From: Streptomyces sp. 378
Lineage (GTDB): Bacteria; Actinomycetota; Actinomycetes; Streptomycetales; Streptomycetaceae
Direction of reading: 5' to 3'
NCBI RefSeq assembly: GCF_030124145.1
Contig: NZ_JASKMS010000001.1
Span: 248,001 to 312,000 of the forward strand
DNA: 64,000 bases
Shown: positions 28,725 through 38,650 of the stretch, piece by piece
How the letters are laid out: each line of letters starts with the position of its first letter
How positions within the stretch are numbered: position 1 is the first letter of the stretch
Made by a program: the position numbers and the translations under genes
The notes under the pieces: generated by a model
Seen by the model: the letters and a program-made list of their open reading frames with translations, nothing else
Databases searched by the model: none
Told to the model about the DNA's origin: nothing

Positions 28725-29591
28725 TCACCAAGCCAGTTGGGCGATCTCCTCCACCACCACCGCGCACGCGTCCGCCGCCGGGTCGATGAGCGGGAAGTGC
28801 CCCACGTCCTCCAGCAGCGTCACCCCCACCATCTCCCCGGCCTTGGCCGCCGCCTCCGCGTACGACTCGGCGACCGCCTGCGGCACGTCGAGGTCCGTGC
28901 GGCCCTGGACGAGGATCGTGGCGACACCCGTGGGCAGCAGCAGTGCCGGGTCCGCGTACGGCTGCCGCTCGGCGAAGTGCTCGTCCCCGCCCAGGAGTTG
29001 CCGTACGGCACCCCCGCACACGTCCAGCTTGTCGGCGATCGCGAGGTCCGCGATCGGGGCGAGGGCGACCACGCCGCGCAGGGCCGCCGCGTTGTCGTCG
29101 CGCCAGGGCGAGCCGCCGGGCAGGACGTGCCGGGCCGCGCCCCAGAGTGCGAGATGCCCGCCCGCCGAGTGACCGGTGAGGACCGTACGGCGCGGGTCGG
29201 CCCCCGGCAGCAACTCCCGTACCAGGCGGGGGAGGGCGTCCAGCGCGGCCGCGACGTCGTCGAAGGTGTCGGGCCAGCGGCCGGCGACGGAGTCGTCGTC
29301 ACCACCGCGCCGGTACTCGGCACTGGCCACGGCGAACCCGCGACGGGCGAGGAAGGCCGCGAACGGGCTGATGTGACGCCGGTCGTACGGTGCCCGCCAG
29401 GCACCGCCGTGCAGCACGAGGACGACCGGGGCGGGCCCGCCGGGGCCGCCCTGCCCGCGCGGGGCGTAGAAGTCGATCACCTGGTCGGAGTGGTCGCCGT
29501 AGGCGGCGGTGGCGTCGGGGGCGACGGGCGCGTGGGAGAACACCGACTTCTCCTCGGCGGCGGCCCGTGCTGCTGCGACGTCGTCCGTCAT
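28725..29591 (-). CDS. Alpha/beta hydrolase, esterase or kynurenine-formamidase-like
   Basis: A 288-residue soluble alpha/beta hydrolase. It has the oxyanion-hole motif VLVLHGGAWRAPYDRRH (about 58-74), nucleophile elbow LTGHSAGGHLALWGA with the catalytic serine, an acidic residue region LVQGRTDLDVP and a final histidine in LEDVGHFPLIDP. The HGGAW form with the GHSAGGHL elbow is the same as in eukaryotic-type kynurenine formamidases and in HSL esterases. Because tryptophan dioxygenase and kynureninase are about 6 kb away and no other formamidase is visible, it is a reasonable candidate for the missing step, but it is not in their operon. Confidence 0.8.
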   Translation of the reverse strand: MTDDVAAARAAAEEKSVFSHAPVAPDATAAYGDHSDQVIDFYAPRGQGGPGGPAPVVLVLHGGAWRAPYDRRHISPFAAFLARRGFAVASAEYRRGGDDDSVAGRWPDTFDDVAAALDALPRLVRELLPGADPRRTVLTGHSAGGHLALWGAARHVLPGGSPWRDDNAAALRGVVALAPIADLAIADKLDVCGGAVRQLLGGDEHFAERQPYADPALLLPTGVATILVQGRTDLDVPQAVAESYAEAAAKAGEMVGVTLLEDVGHFPLIDPAADACAVVVEEIAQLAW

Positions 29592-29741
29592 GCTCCACCC
29601 TCTCAGCGCTTGAACGTCTATGGCGGACCAGGTGGGGGGGGTCGGCCATTGGCCGGGACGGTATCAGTGCGCGCGACATGCGCGGACACGGGGATGTCAC
29701 GCTGGGTGACCCTCGACGGAGGGCGGCACGAACGACAGCCG

Positions 29742-29767
29742 CGTGACGTCATGACACCCGTGACGTC
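29742..29767. promoter_or_regulatory. Direct repeat upstream of the tricarboxylate-transporter operon
   Basis: GTGACGTC occurs at 29742 and again at 29760, 18 bases apart, about 110 bp before the first gene. Two copies on one face of the helix (nearly two turns) is a usual arrangement for a dimeric activator or response regulator. The 281-bp spacer otherwise holds an A/T-richer promoter-like zone around 29775-29840. Confidence 0.4.
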
Positions 29768-29872
29768 GGGACCACAATGAACTCAATCTTCAATGGTCAC
29801 ACAACCGAGACAGGATATCTCAGGAATCGCACACTCATGGCTCCGGATCGGCCCAAGCGAAAGAGATGAGCC

Positions 29873-30883
29873 ATGAGAACGCGACGAGCCGCACTTGTCG
29901 GAGCTCTTGCTGCCGTATCCATGATCGCGGTCAGCGCCTGCGGCGCCACCGCCGACAAAGAGGAGTCCGGGAGCGGAGGCGGGGCCTCGAAGCCTGTGAC
30001 CGGCCTCCGCTTCATGGTCCCCAACACCCCTGGCAGCGGGTACGACCTCACCGCCCGCACCGTCTCCCAGGTGATGCAGGACACCAAGGTCGCCTCCGGT
30101 GTCCAGGTGTTCAACCTGCCCGGCGCCAGCGGCACGGTCGGCCTGCAGCGCCTGGTGAACGAGAAGGGCAACGGCAAGATGGCCATGCAGATGGGCCTCG
30201 GTGTCGTCGGAGCCTCGTACACCCAGAAGTCCAAGGTGACGCTCACCGACACCACACCGCTCGCCAGGCTGATCGAGGAGGCCGGCGCGATCGTCGTGCC
30301 GAAGGACTCCCCGTACAAGACGATCGACGACCTCGTCACCGCTTGGAAGAAGAACCCCAAGAAGCTCGCGGTGGGCGGCGGCTCCTCGCCGGGCGGCCCC
30401 GACCACCTGCTCCCGATGCAGCTGGCCAAGGCGGTCGGCATCAAGCCGGCCGACGTCAACTACGTCTCGTACGACGGCGGTGGCGAGCTGCTTCCGGCCC
30501 TTCTCGGCAACAAGATCGCCTTCGGGGCGAGCGGCTTCGGTGAGTTCCTCGACCAGGTCGAGGCGGGCCAGGTGCGGGTGCTCGCGGTCAGCAGCGAGAA
30601 GCCGGTCGACGCGCTGAAGGACGCGCCCACCCTCAAGGACTCCGGCATCGACCTGGTCTTCACCAACTGGCGTGGCATCGTCGCTCCTCCGGGCATCACC
30701 GACGAGCAGAAGCAGACCTGGGTCGACGCGCTGACCAAGATGCACGAATCCGACGAGTGGAAGACGCAGCTGGAGAAGAACGGCTGGGTCGACGCGTTCC
30801 AGACCGGTGACGAGTTCGGCAGCTACCTGACCGAGCAGGACAAGGCGGTCGCCGACCTGCTGGCAGAGCTCGGGCTGGCATGA
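29873..30883 (+). CDS. Tripartite tricarboxylate transporter substrate-binding lipoprotein (TctC/Bug)
   Basis: A 336-residue extracytoplasmic binding protein. The N-terminus MRTRRAALVGALAAVS followed by MIAVSAC gives a lipoprotein signal with Cys23 as the lipidated residue, then a Glu/Ser/Gly linker. The rest matches the Bug family: LRFMVPNTPGSGYDLTAR (carboxylate loop), a long two-lobed fold, KKLAVGGGSSPGGPDHLLPM, YDGGGELLPALLGNKI and VFTNWRGIVAPPGI. Ligands are typically citrate, other di/tricarboxylates or aromatic acids; the exact ligand is unknown. It is first in the operon and overlaps the TctB gene by four bases (ATGA). Confidence 0.95.
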   Translation: MRTRRAALVGALAAVSMIAVSACGATADKEESGSGGGASKPVTGLRFMVPNTPGSGYDLTARTVSQVMQDTKVASGVQVFNLPGASGTVGLQRLVNEKGNGKMAMQMGLGVVGASYTQKSKVTLTDTTPLARLIEEAGAIVVPKDSPYKTIDDLVTAWKKNPKKLAVGGGSSPGGPDHLLPMQLAKAVGIKPADVNYVSYDGGGELLPALLGNKIAFGASGFGEFLDQVEAGQVRVLAVSSEKPVDALKDAPTLKDSGIDLVFTNWRGIVAPPGITDEQKQTWVDALTKMHESDEWKTQLEKNGWVDAFQTGDEFGSYLTEQDKAVADLLAELGLA

Positions 30884-31413
30884 GCTCCCAGGCAGAGGAA
30901 CGGACCGCGGAGGACTCCCGTCCCCGGGAGGGCGGGGACCGCGCACAGTACGGCGTGTGCGCGTTCCTCGCCCTGCTGGGCGCCGCCGTGATCGTGGACG
31001 CCCTCGGCATCCCGCACGTCACCAGCGGCATCGACCCGGTCGGGCCGCGCGCGGTGCCCCTGATCCTGGGCGGCCTGCTCATCCTGCTCGCGGTGCTGTA
31101 CGCCGTCGACGTGGCCCGGGGCGGCCGCGGTGAGCCGGAGGCCGGCGAGGACGTCGACCTGTCCCAGGGGAGCGACTGGCGCACCGTGCTGCTACTGATC
31201 GGCGTGTTCCTGGCGAACGCGCTGCTCATCGAGCGGCTCGGCTGGGTGATCAGCGGTGCCCTGCTGTTCTGGGGCACGGCGTTCGCCCTCGGCAACCGGC
31301 ACTACATCCGCAACCTCCTGATCGCGGTGACGCTGTCCCTGACGACGTTCTACGCGTTCGCGATCGGCCTCGGCGTGAACCTCCCCGCCGGTGTCCTGCA
31401 AGGAATCCTGTGA
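30880..31413 (+). CDS. Tripartite tricarboxylate transporter small membrane subunit (TctB)
   Basis: A 177-residue membrane protein with four helices (about 27-45, 58-76, 103-123 and 128-165) and charged N-terminus and central loop ([17 protein letters not shown]). Its [18 protein letters not shown] segment and [13 protein letters not shown] third helix fit the TctB family. It pairs with TctA to form the transport channel; function depends on the binding protein encoded immediately upstream. Start and stop overlap or abut both neighbours, so it is translated as part of the operon. Confidence 0.93.
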   Translation: MSSQAEERTAEDSRPREGGDRAQYGVCAFLALLGAAVIVDALGIPHVTSGIDPVGPRAVPLILGGLLILLAVLYAVDVARGGRGEPEAGEDVDLSQGSDWRTVLLLIGVFLANALLIERLGWVISGALLFWGTAFALGNRHYIRNLLIAVTLSLTTFYAFAIGLGVNLPAGVLQGIL

Positions 31414-31423
31414 GGCCTGGGCG

Positions 31424-32926
31424 ATGGACAATCTGAACAACCTCATGCAGGGCTTCGCGGACGTCATGGCCCCGATGAACCTGCTGCTCGCCCTGACCGG
31501 CGTCGTCATCGGCACCGCGGTGGGCGTCCTGCCGGGCATCGGCCCGGCGATGACGGTGGCCCTGCTGCTGCCGGTGACGTACGGCATGGAGCCGGTGCAG
31601 GCGTTCATCATGTTCGCCGGCATCTTCTACGGCGGTATGTACGGCGGTTCGACGACGTCGATCCTGCTGAACACCCCCGGCGAGTCCTCGTCCGTGGTCA
31701 CCGCGATCGAGGGCAACAGGATGGCGAAGGCGGGCCGGGCGGCCCAGGCCCTCGCCACGGCGGCGATCGGCTCCTTCGTGGCCGGCACGATCGGCACCCT
31801 GCTGCTGGTCCTGGTCACACCGTTCGTGGTGGACTTCGCGGTCAGCCTGGGCGCGCCCGACTACTTCGCGCTGATGCTGCTGGCGTTCATCGCGGTGACG
31901 TCCGTGCTGGGGTCCTCCCGCGTCAGAGGTTTCGTCTCCCTGGCGCTGGGCCTGACGATCGGCCTGGTCGGCATCGACTCGGTGTCCGGCCAGCAGCGCC
32001 TGACCCTGGGCGTCCCGCAGCTGGCCGACGGCATCGACGTCGTCGTGGTGGCGGTCGGCATCTTCGCCGTCGGCGAGGCGCTGTGGGTGGCCGCGCATCT
32101 GCGGCGCAAGCCGACCGAGGTGATCCCGGTCGGGCGCCCGTGGATGGGCAAGAAGGACTGGCGTCGGTCCTGGAAGCCCTGGCTGCGCGGCACGGCGTTC
32201 GGCTTCCCGTTCGGCGCGCTGCCGGCCGGAGGCGCCGAGATCCCGACCTTCCTGTCGTACGCCACGGAGAAGCGGCTGACCAAGCACCCCGAGGAATTCG
32301 GCAAGGGCGCCATCGAGGGCGTGGCGGGTCCGGAGGCGGCGAACAACGCGTCGGCGGCGGGCACGCTGGTCCCGATGCTGGCGATCGGCCTGCCCACGAA
32401 CGCCACGGCGGCGGTCATGCTGGCGGCCTTCCAGTCGTACGGCATCCAGCCCGGCCCCCTCCTCTTCGAACGGGAGGCGAGCCTGGTGTGGGTCCTGATC
32501 GCGAGCCTGTTCATCGGCAACCTGCTGCTCCTCCTGCTGAACCTCCCGCTGGCCCCGGCCTGGGCGAAGCTGCTGCAGATCCCCCGCCCGTACCTCTACG
32601 CGGGCATCCTGTTCTTCGCCTCGATGGGCGCCTACGCCGTCAACGCCCAGCCCCTGGACCTGTTCCTCCTCCTCACCCTGGGCCTCCTCGGCTTCTGCAT
32701 GCGCCGCTTCGGGCTGCCGATCCTGCCGCTGATCGTCGGCGTGATCCTGGGCCCCCGCGCGGAGCTGCAGGGCCGGCGCTCCCTCCAGCTCTCCGGCGGT
32801 GAGCTGTCGGGCCTGCTGGGCGGCCCGGTGTCGTACACCGTCTACGCGGCGATCGCGCTGGTCCTGGTGTGGCCGCTGGTCGGCCGGTTCGTCGTACGTC
32901 CCCTGCGCGCGCGTAGCGCCGCCTGA
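31424..32926 (+). CDS. Tripartite tricarboxylate transporter large membrane subunit (TctA)
   Basis: A 500-residue, roughly twelve-helix permease. The ATG at 31424 ([15 protein letters not shown]) is ten bases after the TctB stop. Family signatures are [38 protein letters not shown] and the second-half duplicate [34 protein letters not shown] with [13 protein letters not shown]. The internal repeat of the Gly/Pro loops is characteristic. Together with TctB and TctC it makes a sodium- or proton-driven importer for carboxylates. Followed by a stress protein gene 17 bp on, on the same strand. Confidence 0.97.
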   Translation: MDNLNNLMQGFADVMAPMNLLLALTGVVIGTAVGVLPGIGPAMTVALLLPVTYGMEPVQAFIMFAGIFYGGMYGGSTTSILLNTPGESSSVVTAIEGNRMAKAGRAAQALATAAIGSFVAGTIGTLLLVLVTPFVVDFAVSLGAPDYFALMLLAFIAVTSVLGSSRVRGFVSLALGLTIGLVGIDSVSGQQRLTLGVPQLADGIDVVVVAVGIFAVGEALWVAAHLRRKPTEVIPVGRPWMGKKDWRRSWKPWLRGTAFGFPFGALPAGGAEIPTFLSYATEKRLTKHPEEFGKGAIEGVAGPEAANNASAAGTLVPMLAIGLPTNATAAVMLAAFQSYGIQPGPLLFEREASLVWVLIASLFIGNLLLLLLNLPLAPAWAKLLQIPRPYLYAGILFFASMGAYAVNAQPLDLFLLLTLGLLGFCMRRFGLPILPLIVGVILGPRAELQGRRSLQLSGGELSGLLGGPVSYTVYAAIALVLVWPLVGRFVVRPLRARSAA

Positions 32927-32943
32927 GACATCTGGAGATCGAG

Positions 32944-33339
32944 ATGACCATCCTGGTCGGCTACGTCCCCTCGCCCGAGGGCCAGGCGGCTCTGCGCGCG
33001 GCGATCGACGAGGCCCGTCGGCGCGACGAGAAGCTGCTGGTGGTGAACACCACCCGGGGTGACGCGTATGTGGACCCGCGCTTCGCCCACGAGCCCGACC
33101 TGACCCACGTACGCGAGGATCTCGCGGCCCTGGGCGTCGACTTCGACATCCGCCAGGTCCTCGGGGCCCGTGACGCCGCCGAGGAGATCATCGACCTGGC
33201 GGAGCAGACGGACGCGTCCCTGGTCGTGATCGGGCTGCGGCGCCGCAGCGCGGTCGGCAAGCTGATCATGGGTTCGGCGGCCCAGCAGATCCTCCTGGGC
33301 GTGGGCTGCCCGGTCCTGGCCGTGAAGGCGGAGGGCTGA
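32944..33339 (+). CDS. Universal stress protein (UspA-like)
   Basis: A 131-residue single-domain Usp. It has the N-terminal strand MTILVGYVPSPEGQAALRAAI and the ATP-binding loop GLRRRSAVGKLIMGSAAQQI (G-x2-G-x9-G-S form), followed by CPVLAVK. The intact loop predicts ATP binding. It follows tctA by 17 bp with a GGAGAT site, so it is transcribed with the transporter; Usp genes near transporters sometimes bind the transporter and regulate it, but that is inference here. Confidence 0.93.
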   Translation: MTILVGYVPSPEGQAALRAAIDEARRRDEKLLVVNTTRGDAYVDPRFAHEPDLTHVREDLAALGVDFDIRQVLGARDAAEEIIDLAEQTDASLVVIGLRRRSAVGKLIMGSAAQQILLGVGCPVLAVKAEG

Positions 33340-33341
33340 CG

Positions 33342-34499
33342 GTGGTGCTGCGTACCTTCGGCTGGTCGTTCGCCGTCACGGCGGGCGGCCTTGCCTTCGC
33401 CGCGTGGCAGTGGGGCTGGGAGGCCTTCGGGATCGTCCTGATCCTCTCCATCCTGGAGATCTCGCTGTCCTTCGACAACGCGGTCGTCAACGCCGGGATC
33501 CTGAAGAAGATGAACGCCTTCTGGCAGAGGTTCTTCCTCACCATCGGCATCCTGATCGCGGTGTTCGGCATGCGGCTGGTCTTCCCGGTCCTGATCGTCG
33601 CCGTCAGCGCCGAGGTCGGCCCCGTCGAGGCGGTCCAGCTCGCCCTCGACGAACCCGGGCGCTACGAGGACCTGGTCACCGACGCCCACCCGGCGATCGC
33701 GGCCTTCGGCGGCATGTTCCTGCTGATGATCTTCCTGGACTTCATCTTCGAGGACCGCGACATCAAGTGGCTCGCCTGGCTGGAGCGCCCGCTGGCCAGG
33801 CTCGGCAAGATCGACATGCTGTCGGTCTGTGTCGCGCTCGTCGTCCTGCTCGCCACGGCGATGACCTTCGCCACCCACGCCCACGTCAGCACGGGTTACG
33901 CGGACAAGTCCGCCACCGTGCTGCTGTCCGGCGTCGCCGGTCTCATCACCTACCTCGTGGTCGGCGGCCTCTCCGGCTACTTCGAGGACAAGCTCGAAGA
34001 CGAGGAGGAGCAGGAGCAGGAGCAGGAGCACGAGGCGGAGGAGAAGGCCGGGGCCGAGGGCAAGCCGGTCTCAGCGGTCGCCCTCGCAGGCAAGGCCGCG
34101 TTCTTCCTCTTCCTCTACCTCGAAGTCCTCGACGCGTCCTTCTCCTTCGACGGTGTGATCGGCGCCTTCGCCATCACCAACCACATCTTCTGGATGGCGC
34201 TCGGCCTCGGCATCGGCGCGATGTACGTCCGCTCCCTCACCGTCTACCTGGTCCGCCAGGGCACCCTCGACGACTACGTCTACCTGGAGCACGGCGCCCA
34301 CTACGCCATCGGTGCCCTCGCCACGATCCTGCTGATCACCATCCAGCACCAGATCAGCGAGATCATCACCGGCCTGATCGGCGTCGTCCTGATCGCCGCG
34401 TCCTTCCTCGCCTCCGTGCGCCGCAACAAGGCGCTCGCCACATCCGAGGCGGGCGAGGCCGAGCAGGACGAGAAGGCAGAGGTGCCGTCCAGGGTGTGA
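33342..34499 (+). CDS. DUF475/TerC-like integral membrane protein
   Basis: A 385-residue membrane protein starting GTG at 33342, two bases after the Usp stop, so part of the same operon. Eight or more helices; the repeated acidic helix motif LEISLSFDNAVVNA in the first half and LEVLDASFSFDGVIGAFAI in the second is the TerC/DUF475 hallmark, with buried aspartates that bind metal in relatives (tellurite resistance or manganese export families). Between the halves is a very acidic cytoplasmic loop (about 222-245, EDEEEQEQEQEHEAEE). It ends with an acidic tail. Metal handling is the best guess; substrate is not proven. Confidence 0.9.
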   Translation: MVLRTFGWSFAVTAGGLAFAAWQWGWEAFGIVLILSILEISLSFDNAVVNAGILKKMNAFWQRFFLTIGILIAVFGMRLVFPVLIVAVSAEVGPVEAVQLALDEPGRYEDLVTDAHPAIAAFGGMFLLMIFLDFIFEDRDIKWLAWLERPLARLGKIDMLSVCVALVVLLATAMTFATHAHVSTGYADKSATVLLSGVAGLITYLVVGGLSGYFEDKLEDEEEQEQEQEHEAEEKAGAEGKPVSAVALAGKAAFFLFLYLEVLDASFSFDGVIGAFAITNHIFWMALGLGIGAMYVRSLTVYLVRQGTLDDYVYLEHGAHYAIGALATILLITIQHQISEIITGLIGVVLIAASFLASVRRNKALATSEAGEAEQDEKAEVPSRV

Positions 34500-34519
34500 C
34501 CGGGACGTCCTCACGCCGG

Positions 34520-34561
34520 CGTGGGAACGCGACCGCCGGACCGCGCGGGCGCGTTCCCACG
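34520..34561 (+). terminator. Terminator of the tricarboxylate-transporter operon
   Basis: Twelve-base arms (CGTGGGAACGCG and CGCGTTCCCACG) pair perfectly across an 18-base G/C loop, starting 21 bp after the DUF475 stop. The remaining 180 bp up to the kynureninase end show nothing recognisable. Confidence 0.8.
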
Positions 34562-34742
34562 TGCTGTTGGCCGCTGGACCGGCTCCGGCACCAGGAGGGA
34601 GGCTCCCGGCACGGCCGCGTGCGGCAGCCGGCCGGTGTCATCTCCCGCCGCGTCCGAGGCGCCCGCCCGAGGCGCCGGGAGGGCGGACAAGGACTACGGC
34701 CCCTCTGGCGGCAGGTGCCGTTCGCCGTACGTCACGTGTCAC

Positions 34743-35936
34743 TCACGCCAGCGTCTCCGCCAGCACCCGCGCCGCCCGCTCCACGTCGGCGAAGCCCACG
34801 TACAGCGGCGTGAAGCCGAAGCGCAGCACGTCCGGCGCCCGGTAGTCGCCGACCACACCCCGCTCCATGAGCCGCTTCATCACGTCACCGGCCCCGTCAC
34901 AGCGCAGGGCGATCTGGCTGCCCCGCTCCGCGTGCGGCACCGGCGTCAGGCACTCGACCCGGCCCTCGGGCACGTACTCGGCCACGCAGTCCAGGAAGAA
35001 GTCCGTCAGCGCGAGCGACTTGAGCCGCACCGCCTCGACCCGCACCCCGTCCCACACCTCCAGAGCCGCCTCCAGGGCGAGCATGGAGAGGATGTCCGGC
35101 GTGCCGACCCGGCCGCGCAGGGCGCCGGGGGCCGGTTCGTACCCGCTGCGCATTCCGAACGGCTCGGCGTGGGAGTTCCAGCCGGGCAGCGGCGAGTCGA
35201 AGCGGTCCTGCAGCTCACGGCGCACGTACAGGTACGCCGGTGAACCCGGCCCGCCGTTCAGGTACTTGTACGTGCAGCCGACCGCGAGATCCACACCGTG
35301 CTCGTCCAGCCCCACCGGGAGCGCGCCCGCGCTGTGGCACAGGTCCCAGACGACGTAGGCGCCCGCCCCGTGCACGGCGGCCGTCAGCACCGGCAGGTCG
35401 TGCAGCCGGCCGGTGCGGTAGTCGACGTGGTTGAGGAGGACGGCGGCGGTGCGGTCGCCGAGCGCGCCCGGCACGTCCGCCGGTGCCACGGGCCGCAGCA
35501 CGCAGCCGGTCATCCGGGCGGCGGACTCGGCGATGTACCCGTCGGTCGGGAAGGTCGTGGCGTCGACGACGATCTCGTCCCGCTCGGGATCACGAAGCCG
35601 CGCGAGGCGCACAGCCCCGACAACCGCCTTGAAAACGTTGACACTTGTCGAGTCGCCCACCACGATCTGCCCGGGCGCCGCCCCGACCAGCGGGGCGATC
35701 CGGTCACCGATCCGCTCGGGCGCCGTCCACCAGCCGCTCTCCTCCCACGACCGGATGCGCAGCTCGCCCCACTGGCGGCGTACGACGTCCTCGACCCGGC
35801 CGGGCACGGCGGCGGGCAGCGCGCCCAGTGAGTTGCCGTCCAGGTAGACCGTCTCATCGAGGACGAACTCGGCGCGCTTGAGGGCCAGTTCGTCGACGGT
35901 GTCCAGCTTCTCCGCGCGCACGCTCAGCTCAGACAT
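34743..35936 (-). CDS. kynU: Kynureninase
   Basis: A 397-residue fold-type I PLP enzyme that cleaves kynurenine to anthranilate and alanine. The ATG at 35936 overlaps the dioxygenase stop by eight bases. Visible are VYLDGNSLGALP (family N-terminus), VGDSTSVNVFKAVVGAV (phosphate loop), VVWDLCHSAGALPV with the cofactor aspartate, and GCTYKYLNGGPGSPAYLYV, in which the lysine forms the Schiff base. The C-terminal substrate region follows (RVGTPDILSMLALEAAL). All catalytic positions are intact. With the dioxygenase gene it forms the core of kynurenine breakdown to anthranilate. Confidence 0.97.
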   Translation of the reverse strand: MSELSVRAEKLDTVDELALKRAEFVLDETVYLDGNSLGALPAAVPGRVEDVVRRQWGELRIRSWEESGWWTAPERIGDRIAPLVGAAPGQIVVGDSTSVNVFKAVVGAVRLARLRDPERDEIVVDATTFPTDGYIAESAARMTGCVLRPVAPADVPGALGDRTAAVLLNHVDYRTGRLHDLPVLTAAVHGAGAYVVWDLCHSAGALPVGLDEHGVDLAVGCTYKYLNGGPGSPAYLYVRRELQDRFDSPLPGWNSHAEPFGMRSGYEPAPGALRGRVGTPDILSMLALEAALEVWDGVRVEAVRLKSLALTDFFLDCVAEYVPEGRVECLTPVPHAERGSQIALRCDGAGDVMKRLMERGVVGDYRAPDVLRFGFTPLYVGFADVERAARVLAETLA

Positions 35937-36759
35937 AGGACCGCGCCGTCCACAGCTCGGGGAAGACGTTCTTCTGCGCGCGCTTCTCCAGCCACGCCAC
36001 CCCGGCGGAACCGCCGGTGCCGGTCTTGGCGCCCATGGCACGGCGGGTGGCGACCAGGTGGTCGTTGCGCCAGCGCCACACCAGCTCGGCGACATCGCTC
36101 AGCGCCTCGCCCAGCCGGGCGACCTCGTCGCTCTCGTCGCCCGAGTAGACGGCCGTCCAGGCCGCCTCCACCTGCGGCGACGGCTCGTAGCGCTTCGAGA
36201 CGTCACGCTCCAGCACGGCCTTCGGGATGTCGTACCCGCGCCGCGCGAGCAGCCGCACGACCTCGTCGTACAGGCTCGGCTCGTGCAGCGCCTTCTCCAG
36301 CTCGGCGTGCACGCGCGGGGCGCCCCGGTGCGGGACGAGCATCGACGCGGACTTGTCGCCGAGCAGGAACTCCATGCGCCGGTACATCGCCGACTGGAAG
36401 CCGGAGCCCTCGCCGAGGGCGCTGCGGTACGAGTTGAACTGGGCCGGTGTGAGCTGGGCGAGCGGCCTCCAGGAGTGGTTGAGCGCCTCCAGCTCGCGTA
36501 CGGACCTCTTGAGCGCGGCGGTCGCGGTGGGGATGTCGTCACCCCTGAGCGCGCGTGCCGCCGTCTCCCACTCGTGGACGATGACGGTGAACCACAGCTC
36601 CATCACCTGGGTCGTCACCAGGAAGACCATCTCTCCGGGATCATCGGAGAGGGTGTGCTGGAGGTGCGTGAGCACGTCCGCCTTGACGTAGTCCTCGTAC
36701 GGCGTCGTGCCGTGGAAGTCGAGATGCGGGGTCTCGGGCTCGTGAGCCTCGTGGGACAT
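35929..36759 (-). CDS. kynA: Tryptophan 2,3-dioxygenase
   Basis: A 276-residue haem dioxygenase that opens the indole ring of tryptophan to N-formylkynurenine. The start MSHEAHEPETPHLDFHGTTP is preceded by GGAGA at good spacing. Conserved features: TPYEDYVKADVLTHLQ near the front (substrate pocket), FLVTTQVMELWFTVIVHEW, FNSYRSALGEGSGFQSAMYR (the carboxylate-binding Arg region) and WRWRNDHLVATRRAMGAKTGTGGSAGVAWLEK near the end, including the haem-ligand histidine and GTGGS loop. Complete. First gene of the operon with kynureninase; the next step needs a formamidase, not encoded in the operon. Confidence 0.97.
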   Translation of the reverse strand: MSHEAHEPETPHLDFHGTTPYEDYVKADVLTHLQHTLSDDPGEMVFLVTTQVMELWFTVIVHEWETAARALRGDDIPTATAALKRSVRELEALNHSWRPLAQLTPAQFNSYRSALGEGSGFQSAMYRRMEFLLGDKSASMLVPHRGAPRVHAELEKALHEPSLYDEVVRLLARRGYDIPKAVLERDVSKRYEPSPQVEAAWTAVYSGDESDEVARLGEALSDVAELVWRWRNDHLVATRRAMGAKTGTGGSAGVAWLEKRAQKNVFPELWTARSYV

Positions 36760-36865
36760 CGCTGTCTCCTGCGTATAACTCCGGGTAGCGGTCCGCCCCT
36801 GCCGAATCCGACACGGGGGCCCCGGTCCCCAGGGGCATCTTCCGCAATGGTCCCCCGAAACCGCA

Positions 36866-36890
36866 AGGCCCGCCTTTCGCGGACGGGCCT
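36866..36890 (-). terminator. Terminator of the DUF3151 gene
   Basis: AGGCCCG and CGGGCCT arms pair over 7 bp, extended outward by CGC/GCG after a single bulged base, about 20 bp past the DUF3151 stop and before the dioxygenase promoter region. Confidence 0.6.
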
Positions 36891-36910
36891 CGCGTGCACG
36901 GACCGTGTTC

Positions 36911-37324
36911 TCAGCCCAGGACCTGCGCCGCCGTCGGCGAGGAGTCCTTCAGGAACTGGGAGCAGCGCTCGTACTCCTCCTGCTCGCCGATCGCCTGCGC
37001 GGCGCGGGCGAGGGCGTGCAGGGCGCGCAGGAAGCCGCGGTTCGGCTCGTGCTCCCACGGCACGGGGCCGTGGCCCTTCCAGCCGTTGCGGCGCAGCGCG
37101 TCCAGACCGCGGTGGTAGCCCGTGCGGGCGTACGCGTAGGACTCCACGGCGGCGCCCCGCTCGAACGCCTCGTCGGCGAGCTGCGCCCAGGCGAGCGAGG
37201 AGGTGGGGTGCGCACCGGCGACCTCGGCGGACGCGGCACCCGACGCGAGCATTTCCCGCGGCCCGGGGTCGTCGGGGAGATGGGTCGGGGGCGGGCCCCC
37301 GAGAAGGTTCTCGTGAATGGACAT
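36911..37324 (-). CDS. DUF3151 domain protein
   Basis: A 137-residue soluble helical protein of the actinobacterial DUF3151 family. The ATG at 37324 gives MSIHENLLGGPPPTHLPDDP; longer in-frame starts only add translated repeat DNA. It is TPR-like in appearance: TSSLAWAQLADEAFERGA, SYAYARTGYHRGLDALRRNGWKG and RGFLRALHALARAAQAIGEQEEYERCSQFL. No enzymatic motif. It lies between the kynurenine operon and the aldolase gene, with terminators on both sides, so it is probably monocistronic. Function unknown. Confidence 0.88.
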   Translation of the reverse strand: MSIHENLLGGPPPTHLPDDPGPREMLASGAASAEVAGAHPTSSLAWAQLADEAFERGAAVESYAYARTGYHRGLDALRRNGWKGHGPVPWEHEPNRGFLRALHALARAAQAIGEQEEYERCSQFLKDSSPTAAQVLG

Positions 37325-37425
37325 GGGGTCAAGTCTGCGCCATGCCGCCCACTGCGGCGCAGCGGGCGGCAGAATATGCCCTTGGCCGCGACGACCGGAC
37401 CGCCGTCCGCGGCGCGACCGGACCG

Positions 37426-37508
37426 GACGGCTACCGAGGCCAAGGCGCATGACATCGGGCATGCAGGTTGGACGGCTACCGAGGCCAGGGCGCATGACAT
37501 CGGGCATG
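37426..37508. repeat. Two 38-bp direct repeats, 45-bp period
   Basis: GACGGCTACCGAGGCCA.. begins at 37426 and 37471; the copies are 38 bases long and differ at one position. They lie 100 bp upstream of the DUF3151 start and just after the fbaA terminator on the minus strand. Between 37561 and 37625 a separate 10-bp unit (GCAGACCGAT) is repeated in tandem right after the fbaA stop. Confidence 0.85.
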
Positions 37509-37524
37509 TAGGGAGCACAGGGAA

Positions 37525-37554
37525 GAGCCCGGCACCTGAGCAGGTGCCGGGCTC
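37525..37554 (-). terminator. Terminator of fbaA
   Basis: A perfect 13-bp stem (GAGCCCGGCACCT / AGGTGCCGGGCTC) with a four-base GAGC loop, about 74 bp after the fbaA stop. Very strong hairpin. Confidence 0.85.
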
Positions 37555-37627
37555 GACGCGGGCGAACCGGCGTGGACCGGTACCGACCGGCGCGAACCGA
37601 TGCAGACCGATGCAGACCGATGCGGGC

Positions 37628-38650
<1,023 letters not shown>

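Larger units (their letters stand above)
37325..37627. other. 303-bp spacer between fbaA and DUF3151
   Basis: Contains no gene. It holds the 38-bp direct repeats, the fbaA terminator hairpin, and a tandem 10-bp repeat next to the fbaA stop. The promoter of the DUF3151 gene must be in the 37325-37425 part, which shows no clear consensus elements. Confidence 0.7.
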
